This document shows positions 56,944 to 64,000 of a stretch of 64,000 nt of DNA, piece by piece (positions within the stretch are counted from its first letter, which is position 1; the number at the start of each line of letters is the position of its first letter). A program made the translations under genes and the position numbers. Below the pieces are notes generated by a model. That model had not been told where the DNA came from. It made no database searches and worked only from the letters and a program-made list of their open reading frames with translations. Source of the DNA: Staphylococcus sp. 17KM0847 (lineage in GTDB: Bacteria; Bacillota; Bacilli; Staphylococcales; Staphylococcaceae). The stretch spans positions 248,001 through 312,000 of the forward strand of contig NZ_CP040781.1 of assembly GCF_013463155.1 (NCBI RefSeq), written 5' to 3'.

Positions 56944-57852
56944 TTGGAAAAAATTAAAATTAATCAGCATGTATCATATTCTCAATTGATTCATGGCTTT
57001 TTTCGTGCACATACTTGGCAAATGACTACTCAAGAAATGAACCGTTTTCTCAATGAATTAGTTGAGCGGGGCATTACAACAATGGATCATGCCGATATCT
57101 ACGATAAATACAAGGTGGAAGGCTTATTTGGTAAAGCGTTAGCACTATCTCCACGGTTACGGGAGCAAATTCAGATTGTGACGAAGTGTGGTATCGTACA
57201 GCCAAATGAAATTTATCCAAATCAAAAAGGTCATCGTTATGATTTGAGTGAAGCACATATTAAACGTTCAGTTGAGCGATCACTACAAGAATTACAGGTA
57301 GATTATATCGATAGTCTACTGATCCATCGTCCATCTCCACTGATGAAACCGTGTCAAATTACAGATGCATTAAAGTCTTTAGTTGATGAAGGTAAAGTAC
57401 GTTCATTTGGTGTGTCTAACTTTAGAAGGTCACAATACGAATTATTAAATGACTGTTTAAAAGATGACCGTTTTCATATTGCTGTTAACCAAATTGAAAT
57501 ATCACCATATATGTTACAAGCTTTTCATGATGGTACACTTGATGATATGTATAAAGATAATGTCAAAATTATGGCATGGGGACCTTTTGCTGGAGGACGT
57601 TTATTTGACCTCAATGATGCAATTACACAGCGCGTTTATCCGGTTTTACAACGTGTAGCAGCACAGCATGAAGCTTCAGTTGAAGCCATTGTTATTGCAT
57701 GGCTGATTAAACATCCTGCAATGATTATGCCTATATTAGGGACGCAACGTTTAGATCGTATTGATGCAGCGCTTGAGGGCTTGACAATACAGTTGTGTGA
57801 ACAAGAGTGGTTTGATATTTACACAGCTGCTCAAGGATATGATATTCCTTAA
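56944..57852 (+). CDS. Aldo/keto reductase (YdhF-like)
   Basis: A 302-aa NADPH-dependent oxidoreductase with a TIM-barrel AKR fold. The catalytic Asp48, Tyr53 and Lys81 are visible (MDHADIY and VTKCGIV), with LLIHRPSP for the histidine and VSNFRRSQYELL and GTQRLDRIDAAL for cofactor binding. The TTG at 56944 gives MEKIKINQHVSYSQ, as in S. aureus, with TGAGGTGAG upstream. The substrate is unknown. A small membrane protein gene follows 31 bp later. Confidence 0.85.
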   Translation: MEKIKINQHVSYSQLIHGFFRAHTWQMTTQEMNRFLNELVERGITTMDHADIYDKYKVEGLFGKALALSPRLREQIQIVTKCGIVQPNEIYPNQKGHRYDLSEAHIKRSVERSLQELQVDYIDSLLIHRPSPLMKPCQITDALKSLVDEGKVRSFGVSNFRRSQYELLNDCLKDDRFHIAVNQIEISPYMLQAFHDGTLDDMYKDNVKIMAWGPFAGGRLFDLNDAITQRVYPVLQRVAAQHEASVEAIVIAWLIKHPAMIMPILGTQRLDRIDAALEGLTIQLCEQEWFDIYTAAQGYDIP

Positions 57853-57883
57853 CAAATGATATCGATGAAATGAGGAGGTTCAT

Positions 57884-58165
57884 ATGACAGAAACAGAATA
57901 TCAACAACGCAATCGTTTTAAACTTTATGTAATTATTTTGCCGTATCTCATCTTTGCTTTTATTGTAGCAGCCGTTGTTATTGTGTCACCAAAAACAATT
58001 TGGTTTGTGACATTGTTTGGTGTTTTTATGGTTTATCATGTCATTGCAATGTTTGTCGCTTTTTTATTCAAGTATGGCAAAGAAACATTATACTTATTAT
58101 TTCTGACTGGCTGTATGGTTGCAGCTTTTGCCTTTTTTGTAAATATGCTGCTCGAACATCATTAA
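57884..58165 (+). CDS. Small membrane protein, unknown function
   Basis: A 93-aa protein with three hydrophobic helices (about residues 14-34, 39-60 and 66-90) and a polar N-terminus. No domain is recognised. The ATG follows TGAGGAGGTTC, a perfect SD. It is probably in one transcript with the aldo/keto reductase. Confidence 0.72.
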   Translation: MTETEYQQRNRFKLYVIILPYLIFAFIVAAVVIVSPKTIWFVTLFGVFMVYHVIAMFVAFLFKYGKETLYLLFLTGCMVAAFAFFVNMLLEHH

Positions 58166-58190
58166 TAGAAAACGAAATAAGTTTAATCTA

Positions 58191-58257
58191 TCAGGAGTTA
58201 TAGGAGGAAGATTTAATGATTAAAGGATCTGATTCTGAGATAGCTCCTTTTTAATTT
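58191..58257 (+). terminator. Terminator-like hairpin containing a 12-codon ORF
   Basis: AGGAGTTAT / ATAGCTCCT (one G-U pair) followed by TTTTTAATTT. The loop of about 38 nt contains GGAGGAAG and an ATG at 58216 that opens a 12-codon reading frame (MIKGSDSEIAPF) ending at 58254 in the T-run. It ends the transcript of the small membrane protein gene and may carry a leader peptide or the relic of a lost gene. Confidence 0.55.
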
Positions 58258-58272
58258 GGTAAGCGCTTACAT
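58257..58272. promoter_or_regulatory. CcpA catabolite-responsive element (cre) upstream of mdh
   Basis: TGGTAAGCGCTTACAT fits the cre consensus (WTGNAARCGYTTWCAW) closely, with a perfect TGTAAGCGCTTACA-type core palindrome lacking only the first pair. A -10 TATAAT lies 30 bp downstream at 58302-58307, so the site is at or just upstream of -35. Carbon catabolite control of the dehydrogenase gene is inferred. Confidence 0.72.
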
Positions 58273-58335
58273 TTTTGGGTTAAATTCTCATCTTGCAATG
58301 TTATAATAAAAGTGAATAACAAGTAGGGGGATTGA

Positions 58336-59280
58336 ATGATGAAACGTAAAAAAATATCTATTATTGGTTCAGGGCATACGGGTTCAACATTAGCGTTTAT
58401 TATAGCGACACGAGGGATTGCAGATGTTATGCTTGTAGATCGCGAAAAGAATGAGCAGCCTATGAAAGGCAAGGCGTTAGATATATTGGAGAGTGGTCCT
58501 ATTTTAGGATTTGACACACATATTTCATCTACTGTGGATTACGCAGATACCCAAAACTCTGATATTGTCGTTATGACTGCGGGTGTTCCACGTCAACCGG
58601 GAATGAGTAGAGATGATTTGGTGCAAATCAATGAGCAAGTCATGATAGAAGTAACGGAGCAGGTCGTTCGCTATTCGCCGAACTGTACGATTATTGTACT
58701 CACTAATCCAGTTGATGCGATGACATATACAGTGTATAAAGCTTCAGGCTTCCCAAGTACTCGTGTTATTGGGCAATCAGGTGTATTAGATACTGCACGT
58801 TTTAGTACATTTGTTGCTGAGGCTCTAAATGTTGCAGTCAATGATGTGACAGGACTTGTACTAGGAGGACACGGTGATACAATGGTACCATTAATTCGTC
58901 ATAGTCAAGTGAATGGCGTGCCATTAACGGAACTGTTGTCACAGGAAAAAATTGATGCCATTATTGCACGTACACGTAGTGGTGGTGCAGAGATTGTTAA
59001 GTTATTGGGGGACGGTTCTGCTTATTATGCACCCTCTGCGGCAATTTATGAAATGATAGAAGCGATTTTATTTGATCAAAAACGGTTATTACCCGTAATT
59101 GCATATTGTCAAGGTGAGTTTGGATTAAATGATTTGTATATCGGCGTCCCGACAATTTTAGGTGCAAATGGTGTAGAACGTATTGTAGAGTTAGAGCTTA
59201 ATGATGATGAAAGCGTACAGTTAGAACAATCAGCTGCTTCGGTGGAAAAAGTAAAAGCAGCATTGAAACAGCAATTTTAA
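58336..59280 (+). CDS. mdh: Malate dehydrogenase (LDH-like Mdh)
   Basis: A 314-aa NAD-dependent dehydrogenase that interconverts malate and oxaloacetate. The Rossmann motif is GSGHTG (11-16) with NAD-selecting Asp35. Substrate-specificity Arg86 in VPRQPGMSR is the malate-type residue (lactate enzymes have Gln); Arg92, Asp152, Arg155 and His179 (GGHGD) complete the site. It is much closer to Bacillus Mdh than to staphylococcal Ldh. The ATG lies after TAGGGGGA. A CcpA cre site precedes it and a strong terminator follows. Confidence 0.9.
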   Translation: MMKRKKISIIGSGHTGSTLAFIIATRGIADVMLVDREKNEQPMKGKALDILESGPILGFDTHISSTVDYADTQNSDIVVMTAGVPRQPGMSRDDLVQINEQVMIEVTEQVVRYSPNCTIIVLTNPVDAMTYTVYKASGFPSTRVIGQSGVLDTARFSTFVAEALNVAVNDVTGLVLGGHGDTMVPLIRHSQVNGVPLTELLSQEKIDAIIARTRSGGAEIVKLLGDGSAYYAPSAAIYEMIEAILFDQKRLLPVIAYCQGEFGLNDLYIGVPTILGANGVERIVELELNDDESVQLEQSAASVEKVKAALKQQF

Positions 59281-59301
59281 ATGTATATTAAGTAACAGAG
59301 T

Positions 59302-59342
59302 AACGGGATTTAAGACGGTATCATAGGTCTTAATCCCGTTTT
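59302..59342 (+). terminator. Terminator of mdh
   Basis: AACGGGATTTAAGAC / GTCTTAATCCCGTT with one bulge and a short loop, followed by TTC. It may also serve the convergent CPBP gene. Confidence 0.85.
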
Positions 59343-59352
59343 CGATACAGTA

Positions 59353-60063
59353 TTATAATGTTTGCATCGTAATGGCAACAAAAGCGATGAAGTTATTGAA
59401 CATATGTGTTGTAATAGAAACAACAATGTTGCAATTACTTTTAATATAAGTCATCACAAACATAGCCCCCATTAAAATGTACGGTATGATTTCGAGTATT
59501 GTTTGTGAAGCTTGCATATGTAGAGAGGCAAAAGTAGCAATAGAGATAATCCCCATTATACCGATGCCGAATTTTTTCCCTAATTCACCGACGATAACGT
59601 AGCGAAAGAGTAACTCTTCAGTAATAGGTGTGACGATAACAATACTAATAAAAACGAGCGGTAACCATTGTGGATTTTCGAAAAACATTTTTAGTGCTTC
59701 TTGGTTACCCGTCTCTTCAAATTGCCATTTTTTAGGAAGATGACTTATAGTAAGCATAAAAACTGCATTTGCAATAATATAGCAGATGTATGTAAAGATA
59801 ATCAATTTAATATAATGACGCAAATTGCTGAAACATTGCACCAAGTATGTGCGAACATTATGGCGATGTGACCAGATTAAAAAGCTAATGACGCCTAATG
59901 ATACAAGAAGTGATCCGATAATAATGGCAATAGGTACAGGGAGAACATCGTTTGTACCAATAGCTAATAGTGTAAGTATAGGGATAATCACGGCTTGACC
60001 CGTAAAGTAAATAAAGAAAGCCCATAAGTCACGCCATGCTGTTTTAGGCTGTGAATGATTCAT
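59353..60063 (-). CDS. CPBP family intramembrane metalloprotease
   Basis: A 236-aa protein with about seven helices and the CPBP (Abi/CAAX protease) motifs: EELLFRY (EExxxR, about residues 148-154), then SLHMQ and a late HMFNN. Relatives include self-immunity proteins to bacteriocins and SpdC-like regulators of staphylococci. No bacteriocin gene is nearby. The ATG at 60063 follows AAAGGTGAG. It is divergent from norA. Confidence 0.85.
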   Translation of the reverse strand: MNHSQPKTAWRDLWAFFIYFTGQAVIIPILTLLAIGTNDVLPVPIAIIIGSLLVSLGVISFLIWSHRHNVRTYLVQCFSNLRHYIKLIIFTYICYIIANAVFMLTISHLPKKWQFEETGNQEALKMFFENPQWLPLVFISIVIVTPITEELLFRYVIVGELGKKFGIGIMGIISIATFASLHMQASQTILEIIPYILMGAMFVMTYIKSNCNIVVSITTHMFNNFIAFVAITMQTL

Positions 60064-60260
60064 ATAAAAATCTCACCTTTCTAATTTGGAAATGTGTACA
60101 ATTACTATTAAAACATAAAGTGGTATATGAAGAATAGACATAGGATAACAATATAATATTGTTATGATATTTTTAATATGCATAATCAATGACTTTATCA
60201 TATACGCTTGCTAATATATACTGAATGGATATTTTGCAAACAATAATAAAGGAGGTATAT

Positions 60261-61418
60261 ATGAATAAACAGTTTGTCGTATTATACATGAATATTTTCC
60301 TTATATTCTTAGGGATTGGACTTGTTATTCCTGTTTTACCCGTTTATCTAAAGGATCTTGGGTTAACAGGTGCAGATTTAGGGATATTAGTGGCAGCATT
60401 TGCTTTGGCACAAATGATTATTTCACCTTTTGGAGGCGCTTTAGCTGATAAGTTAGGGAAAAAATTAATCATATGTATAGGACTCATACTCTTTAGCATA
60501 TCAGAGTTTTTATTTGCTGCGAGTCATGTTTTTTCATGGCTTCTTGTATCTCGTGTATTAGGTGGCTTCAGTGCAGGAATGGTTATGCCGGGTGTAACAG
60601 GGTTGATTGCAGACCTTTCACCTATGCAGGATAAAGCACGTAACTTTGGTTATATGTCGGCGATTATTTCAGCAGGATTTATACTGGGACCGGGGGCAGG
60701 CGGTTTTCTTGCGGAGATTTCACATCGTATGCCATTCTTTTTTGCAGGTGGACTGGGCGTGATGGCGTTTGTAGGAACAGTGCTGCTTGTTCAACCCCCT
60801 AAACAAGAAACATTACAAGGATTTCAGCATTTTGAAACAGCTGAGTTAGAAAAAATACAAGTCAAAAAGTTTATAACTCCAGCTATTCTAACATTGATTT
60901 TAGCATTTGGTTTGTCGGCTTTTGAAACACTATTCCCACTTTATACTGCAGATAAGATGGATTTTCAACCTGCAGATATTTCGATAGCGATCACAGGTGG
61001 TGGTATTTTTGGAGCGATATTCCAAGTGTTTTTGTTCGATAAGATGATGCGTTATTTAAGCGAACTGACATTCATTACGTACGCTTTAATTTATTCTGCA
61101 ATAATTTTGGGGCTTCTCATTTTTGCACAAACGTATTGGCATGTTATGTTGATTTGTTTCATTGTCTTTATCGGATTTGATTTGATTCGCCCAGCATTGA
61201 CGAATTATTTTTCTAATATTGCAGGTAACAGGCAAGGATTTGCAGGAGGGCTTAACTCTACTTTTACAAGTATGGGGAACTTTATTGGACCGTTAATTGC
61301 AGGTGGTTTATATGATGTTAATATTGAGTATCCATTGCTGATGTCTATTGTCTTTATGATAGTAGGCTGTGGCGTGATTATGATTGAAAAGATGTTGAGA
61401 AAAAAAGTTGCACAATAA
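60261..61418 (+). CDS. norA: Multidrug efflux MFS transporter NorA
   Basis: A 385-aa twelve-helix drug/proton antiporter for fluoroquinolones and dyes. MFS motif A (GGALADKLGKKL) and motif C (GFILGPGAGGFLAE) are exact, and ITGGGIFGAIFQ and GFAGGLNSTFTSMGNFIGPLIAG match S. aureus NorA. The ATG at 60261 follows AAAGGAGG; an in-frame ATG at 60225 is rejected. In S. aureus norA is regulated by MgrA, which is encoded 5 kb away here as there. Confidence 0.95.
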   Translation: MNKQFVVLYMNIFLIFLGIGLVIPVLPVYLKDLGLTGADLGILVAAFALAQMIISPFGGALADKLGKKLIICIGLILFSISEFLFAASHVFSWLLVSRVLGGFSAGMVMPGVTGLIADLSPMQDKARNFGYMSAIISAGFILGPGAGGFLAEISHRMPFFFAGGLGVMAFVGTVLLVQPPKQETLQGFQHFETAELEKIQVKKFITPAILTLILAFGLSAFETLFPLYTADKMDFQPADISIAITGGGIFGAIFQVFLFDKMMRYLSELTFITYALIYSAIILGLLIFAQTYWHVMLICFIVFIGFDLIRPALTNYFSNIAGNRQGFAGGLNSTFTSMGNFIGPLIAGGLYDVNIEYPLLMSIVFMIVGCGVIMIEKMLRKKVAQ

Positions 61419-61613
61419 TGAATGAAATATGACTTGAGATGGTTAGAGATGATGTGAGACAACCACTTTGACAATAAGTGTGTTTTTCATTAATCATCTA
61501 CTACCATTTTTTATTAACAAGATCTTTTAAACATACATGATTTGTTGATGAATAGGGTTGCTGCATGCTCATGTTATAATGGTGAGAAGTGAGTTAAGAG
61601 GAGAGAGGATATC

Positions 61614-63947
61614 ATGCGTATTAAAGTGCTGGGATACAATATTTTTCAAAAAGGTGGCACCTCACAAAGTAATTTGAATCTTATATCGACACTGTCCAAA
61701 GCAGGTCATGAAGTGACATATGTTAATTTTGTTGGCTTTCAAAATAAGCATTTGAAAGTATTAAAAAAACAAGTCGGCCACTCTATTCATGCTGTTCACT
61801 TTGTTTCATTTCATGGGCGTCAATCTTTAATGAATGCAGATTTGCTTATTTTAACGAGAGAAAGCTTGTTTAGTTTAGCACGAGAAGTGAAGATTTATGC
61901 GCCAAATACAATGATATTAGGAGAAATACATGGTCCACTTGCTTATGTCAAAGAAGATATGGATTTAGCATTGGAAGCAATGGATGCAGTACGTGTGAGT
62001 ACACAGGAAATCGCCAAGCAGTTTGCGCAACGTTATGATTATCCATATGTTTTTCCGATGTATGTGAATACGGATCATATTAAGTGGAAAAAAGCACCAA
62101 GTACCAACACTAAAAACTTATTGATTAAAGCAAGGTTTGAAGATGAGATTAAAGAGATATCTTATGCATTGAAATTGATGTACTATACGATTCATACACG
62201 AGGTCAACAAGATATACACCTTTATTTACAAGGTTATGGACCTTCGTTGACGGACTATAAACAACTGATTGAATATTATGATATAGCCGAATATGTGCAC
62301 ATCAATGAAGCGATACCAAGTGAAGTGATATATCTTTCAACATCACCATATGAAACACTCGGCTTTTCTATTTTAGAATCTATTGCTGCAGGTTATCAGG
62401 TGATGGTTTATCCGGGGCATGATGATGTACTCCGAAATATTTATAGTGCTTATCAGGCAGTACATTTTATTTCTAAAGATTTAAGTTTAGATTATGATGT
62501 ATTAATGACTGTATTAGCTACACCATACACTCAAGCTCAGCGTTTAGCAGATGAGGAAGTGTATACTGCCCAATTTGCAAGCACAGCTTATGCAGATAAG
62601 CTTGTTGATAGCGTTAAACGGATGTCTCGCATACACCACACACAAACAGTTCATATCAAGCCACCTCAAATCACAGCTAAACAGCAATATTGGAAAGCTT
62701 TAGGCCAACGTTTGATTGGCAAAACACAACGAATGTTACCAACGCGCGTAAAACAAAAGTTAGAAAACTCAAAGCAAGGTCAACAATTAATCCGAGGTGT
62801 ACGACTTGCTAATGCAGCCGTTCGACGTAGACGGCATTCTCATAATATACAGGAAAAATGTATATTTATAGAGTCGTTTCATGGTAAAAACTTTTCCGGA
62901 GATCCTAAATATATTGCATTAGCATTGAAACGTATATCACCAGAACTACAAATTTATGTGAGTTCTGTGAGTACATTAGTAGATATGGAAATTCGTTCGT
63001 ATGGTATGATACCGGTTCGTTTTGCCTCTAACGCTTATATTAAAGCTTTTGAACAGTGTCGTTATATTATTATTAACGGTAATCTTTGGAATCGCTTAAA
63101 AAAACAAGAGGGGCAAGAAGTTATTCAAACATGGCACGGTTTTCCGTTGAAGCGAATGGTAAATGATTTGATGAACGCTAAAGAACGGATATATCAATCT
63201 GCTCAGTTTAGACCTAAAATGCTGCAATGGGACGCGCTATTAATATCATCTAAACAATATGAGGAATATGTAACATCTGCCTTTGGATTGTCTGATCATC
63301 CATCACTTCATATAATGCCATATGGCGCACCACGCAATAGTTACTTAATACAGCATAGAGATGATTCAATAGAGCGTCAAAAGGTACAAGAGAAATATTT
63401 ATTGACTAAAGATGAAAGTAAGCGATACATTTTATTTTGTCCGACGTGGCGTAAAACGGAACGCCAGTCTGTATCAAAACTAGATTTGAAAGCATTATTA
63501 GAAGCATTGCCGATACATTACGAAATACTCATCAAGCTACATCCTAACGAAGGCCATTTGCGTCAGTATTATAAAACAATGCATCCACGTGTACATTGTT
63601 TTATGAATGAACTTGTCGATATTCAAGAATTATATTTGTTAGCTGATATTTTAATGACAGATTATTCATCAGCTATGTTTGATTATGCACATTTAAATCG
63701 TCCAATTTTCATTTTGGATGAAGATGTAATAACATACGGTCAAGAAATAGGATTTTATTTTGATGTGACAGCATTAAAATCGATTCAACACGTTCAACCG
63801 GATGCTAAAAATATTGCACATGCTATTCAAGCAGCAACAGCTATAAATCATGAAGAAATCATTCAGAGATTTATGTGTCTCGATACTCAACACTCAGATG
63901 AATGTGTCGCTCAAGCGATGATGTCTTTTGGGAGGGAACAGCAATGA
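61614..63947 (+). CDS. Fused glycosyltransferase / TagF-like glycerophosphotransferase (paralogue 2)
   Basis: A 777-aa protein with the same architecture as the 14289-16607 gene. The GT4-like domain (about residues 1-340) has QKGGTSQSNLNLI, GEIHGPL, LIKARFEDE and SPYETLGFSILES. A basic linker follows, then a TagF/TagB domain (about 410-770) with TWHGFPLKR (His508), CPTWRKTE, IKLHPNEG (His643) and MTDYSSAMFDYAHLN. Identity with paralogue 1 looks like about half of positions by eye. Base composition is normal for the window, unlike paralogue 1. The ATG lies after GAGGAGAGAGG. The product is inferred to be a glycosylated glycerol-phosphate polymer. A ybaK-like gene overlaps its stop. Confidence 0.85.
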   Translation: MRIKVLGYNIFQKGGTSQSNLNLISTLSKAGHEVTYVNFVGFQNKHLKVLKKQVGHSIHAVHFVSFHGRQSLMNADLLILTRESLFSLAREVKIYAPNTMILGEIHGPLAYVKEDMDLALEAMDAVRVSTQEIAKQFAQRYDYPYVFPMYVNTDHIKWKKAPSTNTKNLLIKARFEDEIKEISYALKLMYYTIHTRGQQDIHLYLQGYGPSLTDYKQLIEYYDIAEYVHINEAIPSEVIYLSTSPYETLGFSILESIAAGYQVMVYPGHDDVLRNIYSAYQAVHFISKDLSLDYDVLMTVLATPYTQAQRLADEEVYTAQFASTAYADKLVDSVKRMSRIHHTQTVHIKPPQITAKQQYWKALGQRLIGKTQRMLPTRVKQKLENSKQGQQLIRGVRLANAAVRRRRHSHNIQEKCIFIESFHGKNFSGDPKYIALALKRISPELQIYVSSVSTLVDMEIRSYGMIPVRFASNAYIKAFEQCRYIIINGNLWNRLKKQEGQEVIQTWHGFPLKRMVNDLMNAKERIYQSAQFRPKMLQWDALLISSKQYEEYVTSAFGLSDHPSLHIMPYGAPRNSYLIQHRDDSIERQKVQEKYLLTKDESKRYILFCPTWRKTERQSVSKLDLKALLEALPIHYEILIKLHPNEGHLRQYYKTMHPRVHCFMNELVDIQELYLLADILMTDYSSAMFDYAHLNRPIFILDEDVITYGQEIGFYFDVTALKSIQHVQPDAKNIAHAIQAATAINHEEIIQRFMCLDTQHSDECVAQAMMSFGREQQ

Positions 63948-64000
63948 AGAAAATGAAAAAGACAAATGCAATGAGAATATTGGACCGTGCAAAAATAATG
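63944..64000 (+). CDS. ybaK: Start of a YbaK/EbsC-type Cys-tRNA(Pro) deacylase gene, truncated by window edge
   Basis: Only 19 codons are inside the window: MKKMKKTNAMRILDRAKIM. The KTNAMRILDRAKI stretch is the typical opening of YbaK/EbsC proteins, which hydrolyse mischarged Cys-tRNA(Pro). The start overlaps the GT-TagF stop (ATGA) and follows GGGAGGG. The rest lies outside, so the call depends on this short match. Confidence 0.6.
   Translation, partial: MKKMKKTNAMRILDRAKIM

Noticed and set aside
58336-59280. Annotation of this gene as L-lactate dehydrogenase
   Set aside because: The specificity loop has Arg86 in VPRQPGMSR, and the HGDTMVPL region is of malate dehydrogenase type, so Mdh fits better.
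59353-60063. CPBP protease as part of a bacteriocin immunity locus
   Set aside because: No bacteriocin precursor, modification enzyme or exporter is encoded nearby; the neighbours are mdh and norA.

Overview
The window is a low-GC Firmicutes chromosome segment and almost certainly belongs to a Staphylococcus that is not S. aureus. Gene content and order follow, with few breaks, the S. aureus stretch I know as mnhA2-G2, mntABC/mntR, tarA-H-G-B-D, pbp4/abcA, feoAB, nupC, fhuCBG, graRS-vraFG, pitRA, mgrA and norA. The proteins are clear but diverged homologues. I see no rRNA, tRNA, CRISPR array, prophage or intact insertion sequence.

Layout. 1-5.1 kb: the second Mnh/Mrp cation antiporter operon, whose first gene is cut by the window edge. 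5.1-8.4 kb: the manganese ABC importer mntABC on the minus strand, divergent from its regulator mntR, with a consensus promoter and a MntR/DtxR-type palindrome between them. 8.5-13.9 kb: a membrane M50-like protease and the wall teichoic acid genes tarA, tarH, tarG, tarB and tarD; the tarX that sits between tarB and tarD in S. aureus is absent. 14-16.6 kb: an accessory insertion made of a collapsed ISL3-type IS remnant and a very AT-rich gene for a fused glycosyltransferase/TagF-like protein (772 aa). 17-24.2 kb: pbp4, divergent abcA, the Fur-box feoAB-Cys-rich-protein operon, and nupC. 24.3-28.7 kb: a hairpin-rich spacer, a YitT-like membrane protein and the Fur-box fhuCBG operon. 28.9-33.6 kb: a small soluble protein, a DHA2 efflux pump, a YkvI-like transporter and an esterase. 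33.8-38.2 kb: the antimicrobial-peptide sensing and detoxification module graRS-vraFG, without graX. 38.8-44.2 kb: pitR-pitA, a LysM-CHAP cell-wall hydrolase with a WalR-like box, a BI-1-like protein, an MsrA-like reductase, a YebC-family protein and a DUF985 cupin. 44.2-46.2 kb: a second ISL3-type remnant whose two end-like segments bracket a decayed hsdM tail and an intact hsdS. 46.2-55.1 kb: DUF402, LysR, SotB-like MFS, DUF456, DUF1129, a lipoprotein, GNAT, LOG, UPF0178, a repeat-rich basic helical protein, and uppP. 55.2-64 kb: mgrA, a CobW-type GTPase, an aldo/keto reductase, a small membrane protein, a malate dehydrogenase behind a CcpA cre site, a CPBP protease, norA, a second 777-aa GT-TagF fusion and the first codons of a ybaK-like gene.

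How it fits together. Most of the window concerns the envelope and its stress: ion homeostasis (Mnh2, Mnt, Feo, Fhu, Pit), teichoic acid synthesis and export (TarABDGH), peptidoglycan cross-linking and recycling (PBP4, UppP, LysM-CHAP), cationic peptide resistance (GraRS/VraFG), and efflux (AbcA, NorA, a DHA2 pump) with the global regulator MgrA.

The most interesting observation is the pair of paralogous GT-TagF fusions about 45 kb apart. They share both TagF histidines at near-identical positions (508 and 642/643). One sits beside the core tar genes next to IS debris and has atypical base composition, so it looks acquired. This points to an extra glycosylated glycerol-phosphate wall polymer. 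The function is inferred only.
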